From contig NZ_MTSE01000001.1 in the NCBI RefSeq assembly GCF_002154225.1, positions 372,001-436,000 on the forward strand: 64,000 bases of DNA. Reading direction: 5' to 3'. The notes under the pieces are model-generated. The model was given only the letters and a program-made list of their open reading frames with translations, made no database searches and was not told where the DNA came from. The position numbers and the translations under genes were made by a program. Positions 45,043 to 55,265 of the stretch are shown here, piece by piece (within the stretch, counting starts at the first letter, position 1; every line of letters begins with the position of its first letter). This DNA comes from Hymenobacter crusticola. Lineage in GTDB: Bacteria > Bacteroidota > Bacteroidia > Cytophagales > Hymenobacteraceae.

Positions 45043-45791
45043 GCAGCGTGGTAGCCCAGCAGCGTGTCGTTGCTGGCCAAGAAAGTGGTGGTGTAACTCT
45101 TGCCTTCGCTACAAGCTTCTACCAACAAATTGCCTTTCGCCAAGCTCGCCAGGATAGCCGCCGACAACACGCAACCGCTGCCGTGTTTCTCGCCGTGCGG
45201 CAGGCGCGGTGTAGTGAAAGCATGTTGCTCACCCTCCACGAAAAGCACGTCGGTAGCAACAGTGCCATCCGCGTGGCCGCCCTTCAGCAGCACCGGGCAA
45301 AAAGCACTAACCGCCACGGCCGCTTCCTCGGCACTGGCAGCGGGCCACAAGCGCAGCATCTCAGGGCGATTGGGCGTGAGCAAGGCGAGTTGCTCGCACA
45401 CCTGCTGCACGAGGTTGAGGCTAGGTTGACCGTGAAACTCGTAGCCGGCGCTGGCTTTCAGCACCGGGTCCCAAATGACTTGTATCTGAGGCTGTTGCGC
45501 CCGCAACCACGTTAGCAGTTCAGGGAGTTGCGCGAAGCTTTCGAACAAACCGATCTTGACCCACCTAATCGGGAAGCGGGCGAAAAGCAGCCGGGCTTGA
45601 TCTAGGATGGTAGCCGCCGGCACCCAGCTCACCTGCTCAAACTGTACGTCGTTCTGCACCGTCAGGGCCGTACACACACCTAGGCCGTAGACGCCGTTGG
45701 CCTCCATGGTCTTGCAGTCGGCCAGCAAGCCGGCCCCGCCGCTAGGGTCGAAGCCGGCAATGCTGAGGGCATACGGGCGAGAAGCGAGCAT
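45027..45791 (-). CDS. thiD: hydroxymethylpyrimidine/phosphomethylpyrimidine kinase
   Basis: A 254-residue ribokinase-fold enzyme that phosphorylates HMP twice. SIAGFDPSGGAGLLADCKT opens the protein. VWDPVLKASAG and the anion-hole segment GEKHGSGCVLSAAIL with the catalytic Asp-like region are standard. Its last five codons and TAG lie in the right arm of a palindromic repeat, so the C-terminal AARTL is repeat-encoded. Length is still normal. Confidence 0.95.
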   Translation of the reverse strand: MLASRPYALSIAGFDPSGGAGLLADCKTMEANGVYGLGVCTALTVQNDVQFEQVSWVPAATILDQARLLFARFPIRWVKIGLFESFAQLPELLTWLRAQQPQIQVIWDPVLKASAGYEFHGQPSLNLVQQVCEQLALLTPNRPEMLRLWPAASAEEAAVAVSAFCPVLLKGGHADGTVATDVLFVEGEQHAFTTPRLPHGEKHGSGCVLSAAILASLAKGNLLVEACSEGKSYTTTFLASNDTLLGYHAAARTL

Positions 45792-45808
45792 TTAGCAGCT
45801 TTTAATTA

Positions 45809-45907
45809 GACCGTCCGTCATGCTGAGCTTGCCGAAGCATCTCTACCGCCAAAGTAGATAATTACCATTGCGGGAGAGATGCTTCGGCAAGCTCAGCATG
45901 ACGGTCT
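45809..45907. repeat. GTCATGCTGAGC-family inverted repeat
   Basis: The arms (about 45809-45849 and 45870-45907) share the core GTCATGCTGAGCTTGCCGAA and pair with few differences. The left arm has a 4-base duplication (ccgtccgtc). It fills the gap between thiC and thiD. Confidence 0.87.
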
Positions 45908-45919
45908 GGTCTATATGGG

Positions 45920-48026
<2,107 letters not shown>

Positions 48027-48108
48027 TGAGCTAGGTTTAGCTGGTTGATTGTCAATACAATAAACTTCAGTAGGTGCACGCCCCTGCCCGCAGGCTCTCG
48101 CTTCTCAC

Positions 48109-48183
48109 TTTTCCCTTCGCCAGCATTACCTGGATCAGGTTCCAAGGGTATTTCTCAGTCCCGCGCGGCGGAACACCCCTAAA
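48109..48183 (-). promoter_or_regulatory. TPP riboswitch (THI element)
   Basis: On the minus strand the conserved parts appear in order: GGGGTGTTC, CTGAGA, ACCCTT, GAACCTGATCCAGGTAATG and GCTGGCGAAGGGAA. These are the two sensor arms of the TPP aptamer. It lies about 80 bases before thiS. A GC hairpin (CCTGC/GCAGG) between the aptamer and thiS may be the expression platform. TPP should repress the operon. Confidence 0.95.
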
Positions 48184-48371
48184 GTTTATGCGGCCAAGGT
48201 AAGTGGATTTATTTTACCTAAGCAAATAAAATTGTGTAGTATCCGAAGGTCTTCTACCTTACCGAAGACAATCGCGCACTGCCTAGCCCCTCCTACTCTA
48301 TACCACACAAGACGGCCCAACCGTCAGTCAATCCTTCTGCTCCTAGACTGTTCCTTTCAATCTTAACTACT

Positions 48372-48956
48372 ATGAAAATCAGCTCTTATTGCCTAGTATT
48401 TTTGCTATTCAGCTGCTCTGCTTCCAATGCTACATCGTCCGAGGAAACAGCGGCTACGGCTACTGCGGCGGTTGCCGCGCCGGCTGCTCAACCTATGGTG
48501 CTACAAGAAGTAACGGGGAAGCACTTTTTTTCTAATCGGAGCAAGCCAGATCAGTTCCGGCTTCAGCTAACGGGGAAGGACGCCCTGACGGGTACGGTGA
48601 ACCTGAGCATTGTATCGGCCGACGGCGAGACGCTGTGGAGCGACCAGTTTCCTGCTACCTATCTTCTGGATTATGGCTTCGACACGTACGCCGGCGACAA
48701 CCCGACGGATGCGCAACGCACCGCCTACATTCAGAAGCGCATGAAGGAGTTCTTCGTGGAAGACAGTTTCCTGACCCAAGCGGTAAAAGCAACCGACAAG
48801 TTTGACACGAACTATACCGCGAATAAACAGGCCTGGGAAGAAGCCAAACAAACCGGCTTGCCCGGCTTCTTCTACAACATCGGCGAAGAAAATGGCCGCC
48901 GATTGGTGTACTCTCCTAGCCAGCGGAAGGCAATTGTGGTGCAGAGTTGCTGCTAG
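48372..48956 (+). CDS. lipoprotein of unknown function
   Basis: A 194-residue protein. The signal MKISSYCLVFLLFSC ends in a lipobox (LFSC) at residue 15. An alanine/threonine linker follows, then a compact domain (43-194) with two terminal cysteines (QSCC). No family is recognised. It is divergent from the thi operon across 188 bases and ends 208 bases before rlmN. Confidence 0.68.
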   Translation: MKISSYCLVFLLFSCSASNATSSEETAATATAAVAAPAAQPMVLQEVTGKHFFSNRSKPDQFRLQLTGKDALTGTVNLSIVSADGETLWSDQFPATYLLDYGFDTYAGDNPTDAQRTAYIQKRMKEFFVEDSFLTQAVKATDKFDTNYTANKQAWEEAKQTGLPGFFYNIGEENGRRLVYSPSQRKAIVVQSCC

Positions 48957-49151
48957 TAGCTTGCTCACCTCCGCAACCTAGATTTTAGTAAGCGCTTTGG
49001 TTGGATGCCTAGGGTATTCGGCCAAAGCGCTTCTCATTGCCACCTGCACAAGCTAAGTAGCATGCACCTAGGTTGCTCAACGGCAAAACCTAACCATTGC
49101 ACTTCTCCTATTAATCCTGCCCCCGAGGGAACCCAACTGCTTGCTAGGTTG

Positions 49152-49159
49152 TATCTTTG
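49152..49159 (+). promoter_or_regulatory. -7 promoter element (TATCTTTG) of rlmN
   Basis: An exact TAnnTTTG match ends six bases before the rlmN ATG, so the transcript should begin at or next to the start codon. Confidence 0.75.
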
Positions 49160-49164
49160 CAGCT

Positions 49165-50235
49165 ATGATATCCTTACCCGTACTCACGAAGCGCGACATC
49201 CGCAAACTCACCCCCGACGAGCTCAAAGCCTTTATGGTGGAGCACGGCGAAAAACCGTTCCGCGCCAAGCAGGTGCTGGAGTGGCTGTGGAAAAACACGG
49301 CTTCGTCGTTTGAGGAGATGAACAATATCTCGCTGAGCACGCGGCAGTTGCTGGATCAACACTTTGCCATTAATGGCGTGAAAGTGCAGAATCAGCAGCT
49401 CTCCAACGATGGCACCATCAAGTCGGCCTTCCGGCTGTACGATGGTAACATTGTGGAAGGCGTGCTCATCCCACACGATACACGCATGACGGCTTGCATT
49501 AGCTCGCAGGTAGGTTGCTCACTCACCTGTAAGTTCTGCGCTACCGGTTACATGGAGCGCAAGCGCAACCTCGACGCGGCTGAAATTTACGACCAAGTCG
49601 TGCGGATCCGGGAGCAGTGCGAGTCTCAGTACGGCACGCCGCTCACCAACATCGTGTACATGGGCATGGGTGAGCCGCTCTTGAACTATGCCAACGTGGT
49701 AAAGAGCGTGGAGCGCATCACCGCTCCCGATGGCTTGAACATGGCGCCGCGCCGCATCACGATCAGCACGGCCGGCATTGCCAAGATGATCAAGAAGTTA
49801 GCCGACGACGATGTAAAGGCCAACCTAGCCCTCAGCCTGCACGCGCCGAACGACGCCAAGCGCAACGAAATCATGCCCATCAACGAGGCTAACTCGCTGG
49901 CAGCACTGAAAGACGCTTTGCAGTATTACCACCAGGTAACGGGCCGCAAAGTAACGTACGAATACATCGTGTTCGAGAACTTCAACGACACACTGCAAGA
50001 CGCCGAGGAGCTGTTCCAGATTACGAAGTGGCTGCCTTGCAAAGTCAACTTGATCGAATACAACCCTATCGAAAACGCCGACTACCGCAACACCGGCGAC
50101 GACAAGCTAGTAGCCTTCCATAAGTACCTGGCCGACCGCGGCGTGCAAACCAACGTGCGCCGCTCCCGCGGCAAAGACATCGATGCGGCTTGCGGACAGC
50201 TTGCCGTGAAGGAAAAGCCAGCCGTAGTGGCCTAG
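49165..50235 (+). CDS. rlmN: dual-specificity 23S rRNA/tRNA A2-methyltransferase
   Basis: A 356-residue radical-SAM enzyme that methylates A2503 of 23S rRNA and A37 of some tRNAs. The cluster is C118-x3-C122-x2-C125 (CSLTCKFC). MGMGEPLLNYANV and the C-terminal cysteine region DIDAACGQL (methyl carrier) are present. The start is ATG 49165; an open frame from 49141 would include the promoter and is rejected. The message is probably leaderless. It ends in a strong palindromic terminator. Confidence 0.96.
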   Translation: MISLPVLTKRDIRKLTPDELKAFMVEHGEKPFRAKQVLEWLWKNTASSFEEMNNISLSTRQLLDQHFAINGVKVQNQQLSNDGTIKSAFRLYDGNIVEGVLIPHDTRMTACISSQVGCSLTCKFCATGYMERKRNLDAAEIYDQVVRIREQCESQYGTPLTNIVYMGMGEPLLNYANVVKSVERITAPDGLNMAPRRITISTAGIAKMIKKLADDDVKANLALSLHAPNDAKRNEIMPINEANSLAALKDALQYYHQVTGRKVTYEYIVFENFNDTLQDAEELFQITKWLPCKVNLIEYNPIENADYRNTGDDKLVAFHKYLADRGVQTNVRRSRGKDIDAACGQLAVKEKPAVVA

Positions 50236-50246
50236 CCCCTTTCCCT

Positions 50247-50290
50247 CAACAAAAAGCCCGGCCGTTGATCAACGGCCGGGCTTTTTGTTG
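50247..50290 (+). terminator. perfect 44-base palindromic terminator of rlmN
   Basis: The 22-base half CAACAAAAAGCCCGGCCGTT plus GA is followed directly by its exact reverse complement, ending GGGCTTTTTGTTG. There is practically no loop sequence beyond the pairing limit. It also works on the other strand for the decayed gene at 50298. Confidence 0.9.
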
Positions 50291-50297
50291 GGGTAGT

Positions 50298-50655
50298 TAT
50301 TCCTTAACTGTGGGCGCAACTCTCTTATTGCCGAATATGTAGCTCAGTCCGACATCTACGCCCCCGTGAGGCTTACCCCATTTGAAGAACAGAGGGACGA
50401 GGTTCTTATTTAGTAGTAGTTGCGTTCCGAGCGCTAAATGCAGTGTAAGTAGATAACGTACGTTGATTCCGCCTATATATTACTCGAATTACCAGCCTGA
50501 CGACTGTACCGAACCTCTTCCTGATGCGCTAGTTTTGGTTTGATTGTATAGCCTACCGCTAAGTAGAGTGGCTCTATCTTAGATATAAGGACGATTAACC
50601 GAGTTGTGATGGTGATGAGTAGCTCCCGTGCCTCCGCACCAATACCTAGGAGTTG
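50298..50655 (-). pseudogene. broken outer-membrane barrel gene, C-terminal part
   Basis: On the minus strand this region continues in frame directly after the TAG stop of the gene at 50656: QLLGIGAEARELLITITTRL and then EPLYLAVGYTIKPKLAHQEE, to a second TAG near 50473. Restoring one TA unit in the TATATA run (50473-50481) joins it to YIGGINVRYLLTLHLALGTQ and to the end GGVDVGLSYIFGNK...VKE with TAA at 50298. The pattern of short strands and a final GLSYIFG is that of a beta-barrel. Two lesions in otherwise open sequence suggest recent decay. Confidence 0.7.
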
Positions 50656-51093
50656 CTACCGTAATCTATTATTGTATAGCCGCCGCCTTTCCAGTCTCTT
50701 TCGTTCATGTTCTGCTAGATCTTCTTTGTATTTCTGATCTGCTAACGTAGCGCGGCACTGCCGTTCAATAGAGTTTCTCACCCGCTGAAAATCGCGCTCG
50801 GAGTAAGACTGGGTGCGCACGTTGCCGTCACGGAGCGTGACCTGCAGCAGGATAGACCCGCGTGTACTGTCAAGACTCGCGAAACGCCAGAAACTAGCCT
50901 CCTGAAAGTCTTCCAGTCGGTATTTGGGGAACAAACCAAATGCAAATTTTTCCTGCTGGTTGATGATCTTGCCAACCACCGGATGCACGATGACTATCCT
51001 ACTCAGGTTCTGCTGCGCATAGACTGCCTCACTCAGCAAACAAATGAGGAATACTAGCCCTAGTCTTAGAAAGCTAATCAGTTGGTAGCGCAT
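50656..51093 (-). CDS. exported paralogue of the 51185 protein, probably truncated
   Basis: A 145-residue protein with a signal peptide (LGLVFLICLLSEAVYAQ). Residues 28-110 match the N-terminal domain of the neighbour: VVGKIINQQEKFAFGLFPKY versus VVGEVIDLEEKKIYGLFQYY, and LQVTLRDGNVRTQSYSERDF versus LQTTLRNGEVKTRPFSEAEF. Its end is basic (ERKRLERRRLYNNRLR) and the TAG stop is followed in frame by barrel-like sequence, so the stop may be a mutation. Function unknown. Confidence 0.6.
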   Translation of the reverse strand: MRYQLISFLRLGLVFLICLLSEAVYAQQNLSRIVIVHPVVGKIINQQEKFAFGLFPKYRLEDFQEASFWRFASLDSTRGSILLQVTLRDGNVRTQSYSERDFQRVRNSIERQCRATLADQKYKEDLAEHERKRLERRRLYNNRLR

Positions 51094-51184
51094 AAAAAGT
51101 TATAATTCTCTGAAGTATTATAGCTATTTAGTAAAAAACATACGCTATATAAAGTATTTGCAGTCAAATTTTTAACAAGACATA

Positions 51185-52327
51185 TTACCGCGTTTTACCG
51201 AACCGATAAGCCACCTCGACATAAGCCGGGTAAATGCCCCCAGCGCCTGTCGCATACAGAATACCTAGGCTACCACTTAAGCGAGCAGCGGCCACTCGTA
51301 AGCCCAAAAGCCCTGCTACGCCACCGTTGAAAATATACGTTTCGTCGAGCAGTGAAATGCGCCGTGAGATACGTGTAGCTCCTCCGAGCACTACTACCGG
51401 CGACTGGCTTATATCTCCGGAGGCAAAGCCATAGCCCGCACCGATCGTGATGTTGTTGTCGGCGGAACCGTAGGTGGCTACCCCGTAGCCGATGCCGCCT
51501 CCTTCGCCGAAGGCACGCAAGTAGAGTAGGCCGCCACCCACGTGTAGCTTCTCCCTGACCTGAAAACCAACTTTGGGCGTGAAGGCAAACACATTGAGGC
51601 CTACCCCCGGCAATACAGGAATAAGTACTCCGGCTGAAATATTGTCGGTGATGCCATAGTTCGCTCCTAGAAAGAAGATATCAATGTCTTGCACGTAGCC
51701 CTCTCCCTTACGCAGCGGACGAGCCGTAGGCGCGAAGAAGATACGGGTTCCGTTGCCCAGCACTTCCCAGCCGCGGCTAGCCTGGACCGCCGAGAGCTGC
51801 TGCAGCCGCTTAATGTTGTCCTTTTGAATAGTAACACGACCTAGGTCTTTGGTCGAAAATTCCAGTTCCTTATCGCGCCGAGCTACCAACACGCCAATGA
51901 AGCTATTGCCCGACAACAGCTCTACGGAGTACGTTGAACCGATGGAGTCACCGGCCGTGGCGTTTTGCATAGTCCGGCTGTAGCGCTTCAGTTCTAGGTC
52001 GCGGGTCTCAATCATGCGCCGCACGCCTTCAAACTCGGCCTCCGAGAAAGGCCGAGTTTTTACTTCTCCATTGCGCAGCGTGGTTTGCAGAACAGTACTA
52101 CTAGTGCTGTCAGCGTTAGTAAACTGCACAAAGCGTGCTTCCCGAAAATCATCGGCGCTGTAGTACTGAAAGAGGCCGTAGATTTTCTTCTCCTCCAGAT
52201 CAATAACTTCCCCAACGATCGGGCTAACAACCAGTGGGCGGGTAGTTGAGTTTGTAGACTGTGCCTGCGCTTTTATACTTGAGAGAAGCACGAGGCACGC
52301 CCAGGCAACAGGTAGCTTTTTTATCAT
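51185..52327 (-). CDS. exported protein with C-terminal beta-barrel-like domain
   Basis: A 380-residue protein with a signal peptide (ACLVLLSSIKAQAQ). The N-terminal domain (28-115) is shared with the neighbour at 50656. A middle part (130-200) contains YSVELLSGNSFIGVLVARRD, the phrase typical of a small beta domain, and TKDLGRVTIQKDNIKRL. From 210 on, glycine-rich alternating strands to VEVAYRFGKTR suggest an outer-membrane barrel. The family is not recognised. Its promoter must lie in the 160-base A+T-rich gap upstream. Confidence 0.7.
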   Translation of the reverse strand: MIKKLPVAWACLVLLSSIKAQAQSTNSTTRPLVVSPIVGEVIDLEEKKIYGLFQYYSADDFREARFVQFTNADSTSSTVLQTTLRNGEVKTRPFSEAEFEGVRRMIETRDLELKRYSRTMQNATAGDSIGSTYSVELLSGNSFIGVLVARRDKELEFSTKDLGRVTIQKDNIKRLQQLSAVQASRGWEVLGNGTRIFFAPTARPLRKGEGYVQDIDIFFLGANYGITDNISAGVLIPVLPGVGLNVFAFTPKVGFQVREKLHVGGGLLYLRAFGEGGGIGYGVATYGSADNNITIGAGYGFASGDISQSPVVVLGGATRISRRISLLDETYIFNGGVAGLLGLRVAAARLSGSLGILYATGAGGIYPAYVEVAYRFGKTR

Positions 52328-52487
52328 GATAGTAGGCGAGAATAGAGAGGCCTAAACCTAGCTTTTCTCCCCGACTATTACATCACATATATTACACCAA
52401 AAGCACTATTGTAATCGACTGAAATAAAGCGTAATAGAGGCGCACATACGTACCCGACACGGTCCATCTACTTAGGTAGTCTGTTCA

Positions 52488-53204
52488 CTATTTCGCAGGT
52501 TGAGCACTCTGACCGGCAGTGGCGAAAAACGTCAGGATAGCCGGGCACTGGTCGCCCATCAAAACGGCGATTTTTACCCCTACTTGCTCCATTTTTTTCT
52601 GATCTAGGAAAAGATCAGCTCCATATAACTGGCTTAGGGCTTTGGCGTGCGGCTTCATGGCGGCTTGCATCACTTCTTCTACCACTTGCATGCGTTCTTG
52701 TGCCGACATTGCAGCTAGGTCCTGCTTTTTTTGGCGGGCCTCTATACCCTGGCAAACACCAGCGGCTACAGGCGTAAGCACCTTCACTTCCTGCTCGCTC
52801 ATCGGATGCTGCTTACGAAGCTCCTGATAACCTACTTTCATAAATAAGGGTACGCTCGCAGGGCATTCTTTCACCATTCGGAAAGCAATTCTTTTCCCTA
52901 GCTGCCCTCCGTACGCATTCGCGTCGCTCTTATGGGTTAGTATCAGTTTCGTAAACGTGGCGTTGTTGCCGGCGCTAACAAGCATCAGCCGCGCAAATAG
53001 CTGTGTCGCTTCTTCTTGCGAAAGATTAGTCAGAGGTGCCTTTTTGCTTTCCTCTTCTATCTGGCGACACAGGTCGGCGCTGATATCCTGAATCATGCGA
53101 TGCTCGCCCGTAGTATCAGCGGCTGTGGTTTGAGCAGCGGCTTGCTTTACACACGAGATACTTAGGCCGGCTGCTAACAAAAAAATGGATAGAGTTTTCT
53201 TCAT
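52488..53204 (-). CDS. exported helical protein, unknown function
   Basis: A 238-residue protein with a signal peptide (KKTLSIFLLAAGLSISCVKQAAAQ). The mature part is helical with three similar stretches containing cysteine: ISADLCRQIEEESKKAPLTN, AAGVCQGIEARQKKQDLAAM and a later DQCPAILTFF. The first two are recognisably repeated, which suggests an internal duplication. ATG 53204 sits in the loop of a perfect hairpin, which may control translation. No family was recognised. Confidence 0.65.
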   Translation of the reverse strand: MKKTLSIFLLAAGLSISCVKQAAAQTTAADTTGEHRMIQDISADLCRQIEEESKKAPLTNLSQEEATQLFARLMLVSAGNNATFTKLILTHKSDANAYGGQLGKRIAFRMVKECPASVPLFMKVGYQELRKQHPMSEQEVKVLTPVAAGVCQGIEARQKKQDLAAMSAQERMQVVEEVMQAAMKPHAKALSQLYGADLFLDQKKMEQVGVKIAVLMGDQCPAILTFFATAGQSAQPAK

Positions 53205-53220
53205 AAAGAAAACTCTATCC
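53187..53220 (-). promoter_or_regulatory. perfect 15-bp hairpin with a start codon in its loop
   Basis: GGATAGAGTTTTCTT is followed after four bases by its exact reverse complement AAGAAAACTCTATCC. In the message the loop is UAUG, which contains the start codon of the gene ending at 52488, and the 3' arm encodes its codons 2-6. Confidence 0.7.
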
Positions 53221-53263
53221 AAATATTAGGCCTTGCTAATGCAGCTGCCATACAATCCACTTA

Positions 53264-54229
53264 CTATCCGCGCCACCGCCCGGTAGCGCGCGGCCGACCA
53301 GTGGTAATTTCCTCCTTCGATTCACCTTCGGGCACCTCGCGCGTTTCAATGCGTACAGCGTGAGCCTTGGGCTGCACTTTCTGCCCAAAAGCATCGGCAA
53401 ATTCTTGGGTAAATTCTGCTCCAAAAAAGATGATGAGCGAAGAATAGTTAACCCATACGAGCAGCACAATGGCCGATCCTGCTGCGCCGAATGCGGAGCC
53501 CGGATTGGCGTAAGAGATATAGAAAGCAATTAAGTATTTACCTATCACAAACAATGCAGCCGTAATCAGCGCCCCAATCCACACATCGCGCCACCGGATA
53601 ATGGCGTCAGGCAGGAAGCGGTAGATCATGGCAAACAAGGTGGTAGTGACGGCTAGGGAGATAGAGAAGTCAACCAGCTTTACCGCCAACACGCCAGCGT
53701 CTGGCCAAACTTGCTCTAAATAACCCGTGAAGAAATTCAGCATTGCGCTGATTACAAATGAGATAAGCAACAAAAGTGCGACACTTAGGATAAGTCCAAA
53801 AGAGAGCACCCGGTCGCGCAGGAATTGCACAATGCCGTTGCGAGGCTTGGCTTTCAAATTCCAGATGTCATTGATACTTTCCTGCAGCGTCACAAAAAAG
53901 GTGGTGGCTGTAAAGATCAACGTACCTACTCCAATGGCGGTGGCTAAGCCACCACGCTCTTGTAAGGTGAACTTGGCAATGCTGTCTTGCATAAATTTCG
54001 CTGACTCAGCGCCAACAAAGCCTTTTAGCTGCCCATACACTTGTCCCGTTACAGCTTCGCTGCCATAAAAGGCACTTGCAATTGTAATAACAATAAGCAG
54101 CAGCGGCGGCAGCGAGAAGATGGTGTAGTACGACAAGGCCGCCGAATGTCGGAACGAATTATTGTTGCTGAATTCAGAGGCCGAAGCTTTCAGGATAGTG
54201 ACAATATCAGAGAAGCGGTAATGCGCCAT
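53264..54229 (-). CDS. YihY/BrkB-family inner-membrane protein
   Basis: A 321-residue protein with six membrane segments (about 28-290). Conserved pieces are AALSYYTIFSLPPLLLIVI near 29, the phrase LQESINDIWNLKAKP, and VLLVWVNYSSLIIFFGAEFTQEFA near 255. The C-terminus is charged and cytoplasmic. The family was once called ribonuclease BN but is now treated as a transporter or envelope protein of unclear role. It stands alone. Confidence 0.88.
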   Translation of the reverse strand: MAHYRFSDIVTILKASASEFSNNNSFRHSAALSYYTIFSLPPLLLIVITIASAFYGSEAVTGQVYGQLKGFVGAESAKFMQDSIAKFTLQERGGLATAIGVGTLIFTATTFFVTLQESINDIWNLKAKPRNGIVQFLRDRVLSFGLILSVALLLLISFVISAMLNFFTGYLEQVWPDAGVLAVKLVDFSISLAVTTTLFAMIYRFLPDAIIRWRDVWIGALITAALFVIGKYLIAFYISYANPGSAFGAAGSAIVLLVWVNYSSLIIFFGAEFTQEFADAFGQKVQPKAHAVRIETREVPEGESKEEITTGRPRATGRWRG

Positions 54230-54339
54230 AAGCGTGCAGGTATGGAAAGCGATAATACAGATCGTGTGGTAGTTAGTACGGCATCAAGCCGCTTGCGTTC
54301 GAATGTTATTGGTAGTAGCCTACCCTAGGTCGGTACGCG

Positions 54340-55071
54340 CTACCCTTTCTGCAACGTCCAAGTGAGCGTCTGCACGGGAGCAATGCGCAGGGCGGCTGCC
54401 AGTTCCGCGTCGTCTTTGAACTGAAGTTGGCTCAGGGTGCTAGCTTCCACGCTCACCGTGAACTGCTCTGCTGTGAAGGGCCAAGGAACCACAACCAGCG
54501 GCCCCTTGGCAGTAGGCTGCGCTACGTCGTAGCGGCGGCCGTCGGGGCCGCTGCTGATTTCGAGTATGCGGCCCATTTCAGGTAGCTCGTGGCGGCAGAG
54601 AATAAGCGAGAGCCGGTCGCACCACTGCATGAGGTCGTAGGCTTGCTGCGCCTCTTTCTTATTTATTTCTAAAGCTTTGCGCCAGCGCTCTTGGCTAGCC
54701 AGCTGCTCATCCAGGAAAGCAGCTAGCTCCTTGTGCTGCCCACGTAGCGCTTCATACAGAAAGCTCAGGTGCATGCTGGTGAGCAAGCTGCGCCACTGGC
54801 CCTGGAACCTAGCCGCGTGCAGCACGCCCGTGGCCTGCTCCAGCGAGAAATCCTTCATAGTAAAATTGGCCGGCGCACCGGCGGACGTTAGGCCGTAGTG
54901 GCCATCCCAGTGCTGCTGCTCATCGTCGTGCTGGGCGGTGGCGGCGAGCAGGCCTACCCAGCGGTCGGTGGGGCCAAAGGGTGGCCAGTGCCAGGCAAGT
55001 TGCGTGGCAAGCAGGGCGTGCGCTTGCTGATAGATTATTTGCCAGCCTTCGGAAGTGTAATTTACAATCAT
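54340..55071 (-). CDS. DUF3891 family protein
   Basis: A 243-residue cytoplasmic protein. The features QQAHALLATQLAWHWPP near 15 and AATAQHDDEQQHWDG near 48 provide the H and HD residues expected for an HD-like metal site, and QWCDRLSLILCRHELP comes near 145. This matches the DUF3891 pattern as I remember it. ATG 55071 is chosen. Its substrate is unknown. Confidence 0.75.
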   Translation of the reverse strand: MIVNYTSEGWQIIYQQAHALLATQLAWHWPPFGPTDRWVGLLAATAQHDDEQQHWDGHYGLTSAGAPANFTMKDFSLEQATGVLHAARFQGQWRSLLTSMHLSFLYEALRGQHKELAAFLDEQLASQERWRKALEINKKEAQQAYDLMQWCDRLSLILCRHELPEMGRILEISSGPDGRRYDVAQPTAKGPLVVVPWPFTAEQFTVSVEASTLSQLQFKDDAELAAALRIAPVQTLTWTLQKG

Positions 55072-55265
55072 GGAAGCCTTGTACGCAAAAAGCACCCAAG
55101 GATGCCGCCAGCAATGTAGCGCGGCCGTTGGCAGCTAGGTTGTAGCTTGCAGCGTTCATGCTGGGCGCCTGATTAGGGTTCGTGGGTTTGCAGAAGGCTA
55201 GGTTATCTTAGCATAATTTGTGGCCTAGCTGCCTGCCACCGACGGCTTTCCTACTTGCCTCCTTT

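Noticed and set aside
45809..45907. Reading the thiC-thiD palindrome as the operon terminator
   Set aside because: It lacks a T tract, recurs in two other places, and thiD continues the pathway downstream, so it is better described as a dispersed repeat.
49141..49164. Upstream TTG start for rlmN
   Set aside because: The extension contains the promoter -7 element; the ATG at 49165 starts the conserved protein.
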